Shown in pieces: positions 14,716 through 15,984 of a DNA stretch of 15,984 bases. The notes under the pieces were generated by a model. It worked only from the letters and a program-made list of their open reading frames with translations, did not search any database and had not been told where the DNA came from. The position numbers were made by a program, and so were the translations under genes. Source of the DNA: an uncultured Streptococcus sp. (GTDB taxonomy: Bacteria > Bacillota > Bacilli > Lactobacillales > Streptococcaceae); contig CABREZ010000022.1 in NCBI GenBank assembly GCA_902470035.1, forward strand, positions 1 through 15,984, in the 5' to 3' direction. Within the stretch, counting starts at the first letter, position 1. Each line of letters opens with the position of its first letter.

Positions 14716-15966
14716 TTATTTCATTTTTGGAAACCATTGCTGATTCAAGAAGCCTGAGAAAATCAGGAAGGACAGCATAACGGTATTGAAGGTAATAAAG
14801 ATTCCAAGAGCCTGGGTCCAGCGATTGTCTGGTAGGGGCTCTAGTCCTTTTGCTTTACGTTCTTTATTGATTGTTTTTTTCTTCCGAAGCCAGGCATCAT
14901 TGATCACAAGACCAAGTCCGTGGAAAAGACCATAAGCAACATAATACCAGGTCACTCCATGCCAGAAGCCCATGACCAACATGTTGATGATATAGGCAAT
15001 GTTTGACGTTGTAATCCGACTCTGAAAGACCTTGTTGCGCATCAAGACCATGACCAGACGCATAAAGACAAAGTCACGGAACCAGAAGGACAAACTCATG
15101 TGCCAACGATTCCAAAACTCCTTTAAATCACGTGATTTGAAAGGAAGATTAAAGTTGATTGGGCTCTTAATCCCCATCAGGTTGGATGCCGCAAGGGCAA
15201 ACATGGAATAGCCTGCAAAGTCAAAGAAGAGATCTAAACCAAAGACGTACATCACCCCTAAGGTTCCTAGGTTAAAGACGCCCCCTTGAAGAAGGGCATA
15301 GGTCTTGACATGTCCAAGTAAGAGGTGGCCAAAGATATGAGCTAGAATAAACTTATAGAGAAAGCCAAGCATGATATACTTGACACTCTGCTCCAGCATA
15401 TCGAGGAGCTCATCTCGATCTGGAATCGTTAGATAATCTTCATTGAAGCGTTTGAAGCGGTCGATCGGCCCACTTGAAAAAGTCGGCATAAAGAGCAAGA
15501 AACGCAAGAATTCCCAGAGACTAAATTCTTTGAGGGTCCCATCTCGCATCTCGATAATCATCCCTACCGCTCGGAAGGTCAGATAGGAGATCCCAAGGAA
15601 GCCCATCCAAGACTGGGTCCCATCAATGGCTGGTTGCACCTTCACAAAAATCAAGGGCAAAACGACCAAGAAAGAGTGAAGGTAAAAGACCCACTTGTTA
15701 TCACGCTGGCTTCGATAGATTTTATAAGAATAGACCCAAAGGATTTGCCAAAAGAGGTAGAAAAGAACCGCATAGATTTGTTTCAAATCCGTCCCTGTCA
15801 GCATCAAAACAATAAAGGCTAGGCTGACCAAGGCTTCATAGACTGGGAAACGCTTTTTAAAGAAGAGGCCAACAAAGATGGGCAATAAGGCCCCAATCAG
15901 ATAAATAAAGTAGACCGGGGTCCCATAGGGTTCTAAATGAGGGAGCTGTTTCAAAAACTCGATCAT
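14716..15966 (-). CDS. dltB: D-alanyl transferase DltB (MBOAT family)
   Basis: DltB is the polytopic membrane acyltransferase that moves D-alanine from DltC across the membrane for teichoic acid D-alanylation. The 416-residue protein is hydrophobic throughout (about eleven or more helices). It carries the MBOAT hallmarks FWNRWHMSLSFWFRDFVF (284-301, His289) and GFWHGVTWYY (333-342, His336). His289 and His336 are, as I recall, the conserved histidines of the structurally characterised Streptococcus thermophilus DltB, and the numbering coincides. The start ATG has GAGG about 10 nt upstream and overlaps the dltA stop in an ATGA arrangement. It is followed by dltC after 18 nt. No anomaly is visible. 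Confidence 0.97.
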   Translation of the reverse strand: MIEFLKQLPHLEPYGTPVYFIYLIGALLPIFVGLFFKKRFPVYEALVSLAFIVLMLTGTDLKQIYAVLFYLFWQILWVYSYKIYRSQRDNKWVFYLHSFLVVLPLIFVKVQPAIDGTQSWMGFLGISYLTFRAVGMIIEMRDGTLKEFSLWEFLRFLLFMPTFSSGPIDRFKRFNEDYLTIPDRDELLDMLEQSVKYIMLGFLYKFILAHIFGHLLLGHVKTYALLQGGVFNLGTLGVMYVFGLDLFFDFAGYSMFALAASNLMGIKSPINFNLPFKSRDLKEFWNRWHMSLSFWFRDFVFMRLVMVLMRNKVFQSRITTSNIAYIINMLVMGFWHGVTWYYVAYGLFHGLGLVINDAWLRKKKTINKERKAKGLEPLPDNRWTQALGIFITFNTVMLSFLIFSGFLNQQWFPKMK

Positions 15967-15984
15967 CGGTTGTTAACCTCGCTA
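15963..15984 (-). CDS. dltA: D-alanine--D-alanyl carrier ligase, last codons (cut by window end)
   Basis: On the minus strand the last 22 bases read, in one frame, Ser-Glu-Val-Asn-Asn-Arg followed by TGA, with the TGA overlapping the dltB start codon (ATGA). dltA normally precedes dltB in streptococcal dlt operons, and an EVN-type ending fits what I recall of DltA C-termini. Only about six residues are visible, so the call rests mainly on gene order and the stop/start overlap. Confidence 0.6.

Overview
The window looks like chromosomal DNA from a Streptococcus of the mitis/sanguinis type. The encoded proteins read as close relatives of the pneumococcal maltodextrin (Mal), AspS and Dlt proteins, as I remember those families. 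I cannot name the species from sequence alone. All genes are intact apart from those cut by the window ends. I saw no transposase, integrase, phage gene, CRISPR array, rRNA or tRNA.

Left part (1-9915) is a maltodextrin utilisation locus. malP (5' end only) and malQ run leftward. malX, malC and malD run rightward from a divergent control region at about 1869-2341. malA, malR and an intracellular type I pullulanase gene follow on the same strand, probably as a second transcript. MalX (lipoprotein) and MalC/MalD (permeases) import maltodextrin. MalQ, MalP and the pullulanase rearrange, phosphorolyse and debranch it in the cytoplasm. MalR, a LacI-family repressor, probably acts on near-identical operators found at both the malX and malQ promoters, and a consensus CcpA cre site covers the malX -35. 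No transporter ATPase gene is present, so a shared ATPase encoded elsewhere (MsmK type) is expected.

Middle part (9916-13196) reads leftward: a YitT-family membrane protein, aspartyl-tRNA synthetase (aspS) and a small two-helix membrane protein of unknown function. A compact bidirectional terminator separates the YitT gene from the convergent pullulanase gene. Upstream of the small membrane protein lies the least expected element here: a perfect 15-bp inverted repeat built from two consensus DnaA boxes (TTATCCACA), with a third near-consensus box beside it.

Right part (13155-15984) is the 3' portion of the dlt operon, also leftward: the last codons of dltA, then dltB, dltC and dltD, ending at a clear terminator. 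This pathway adds D-alanine to teichoic acids.

Four starts are set by ribosome binding sites and family length rather than by the longest possible frame: malQ, malD, aspS and dltD. Most of the window is well-known streptococcal biology. I do not see an undescribed multi-gene system; the DnaA-box palindrome is the observation most worth following up.
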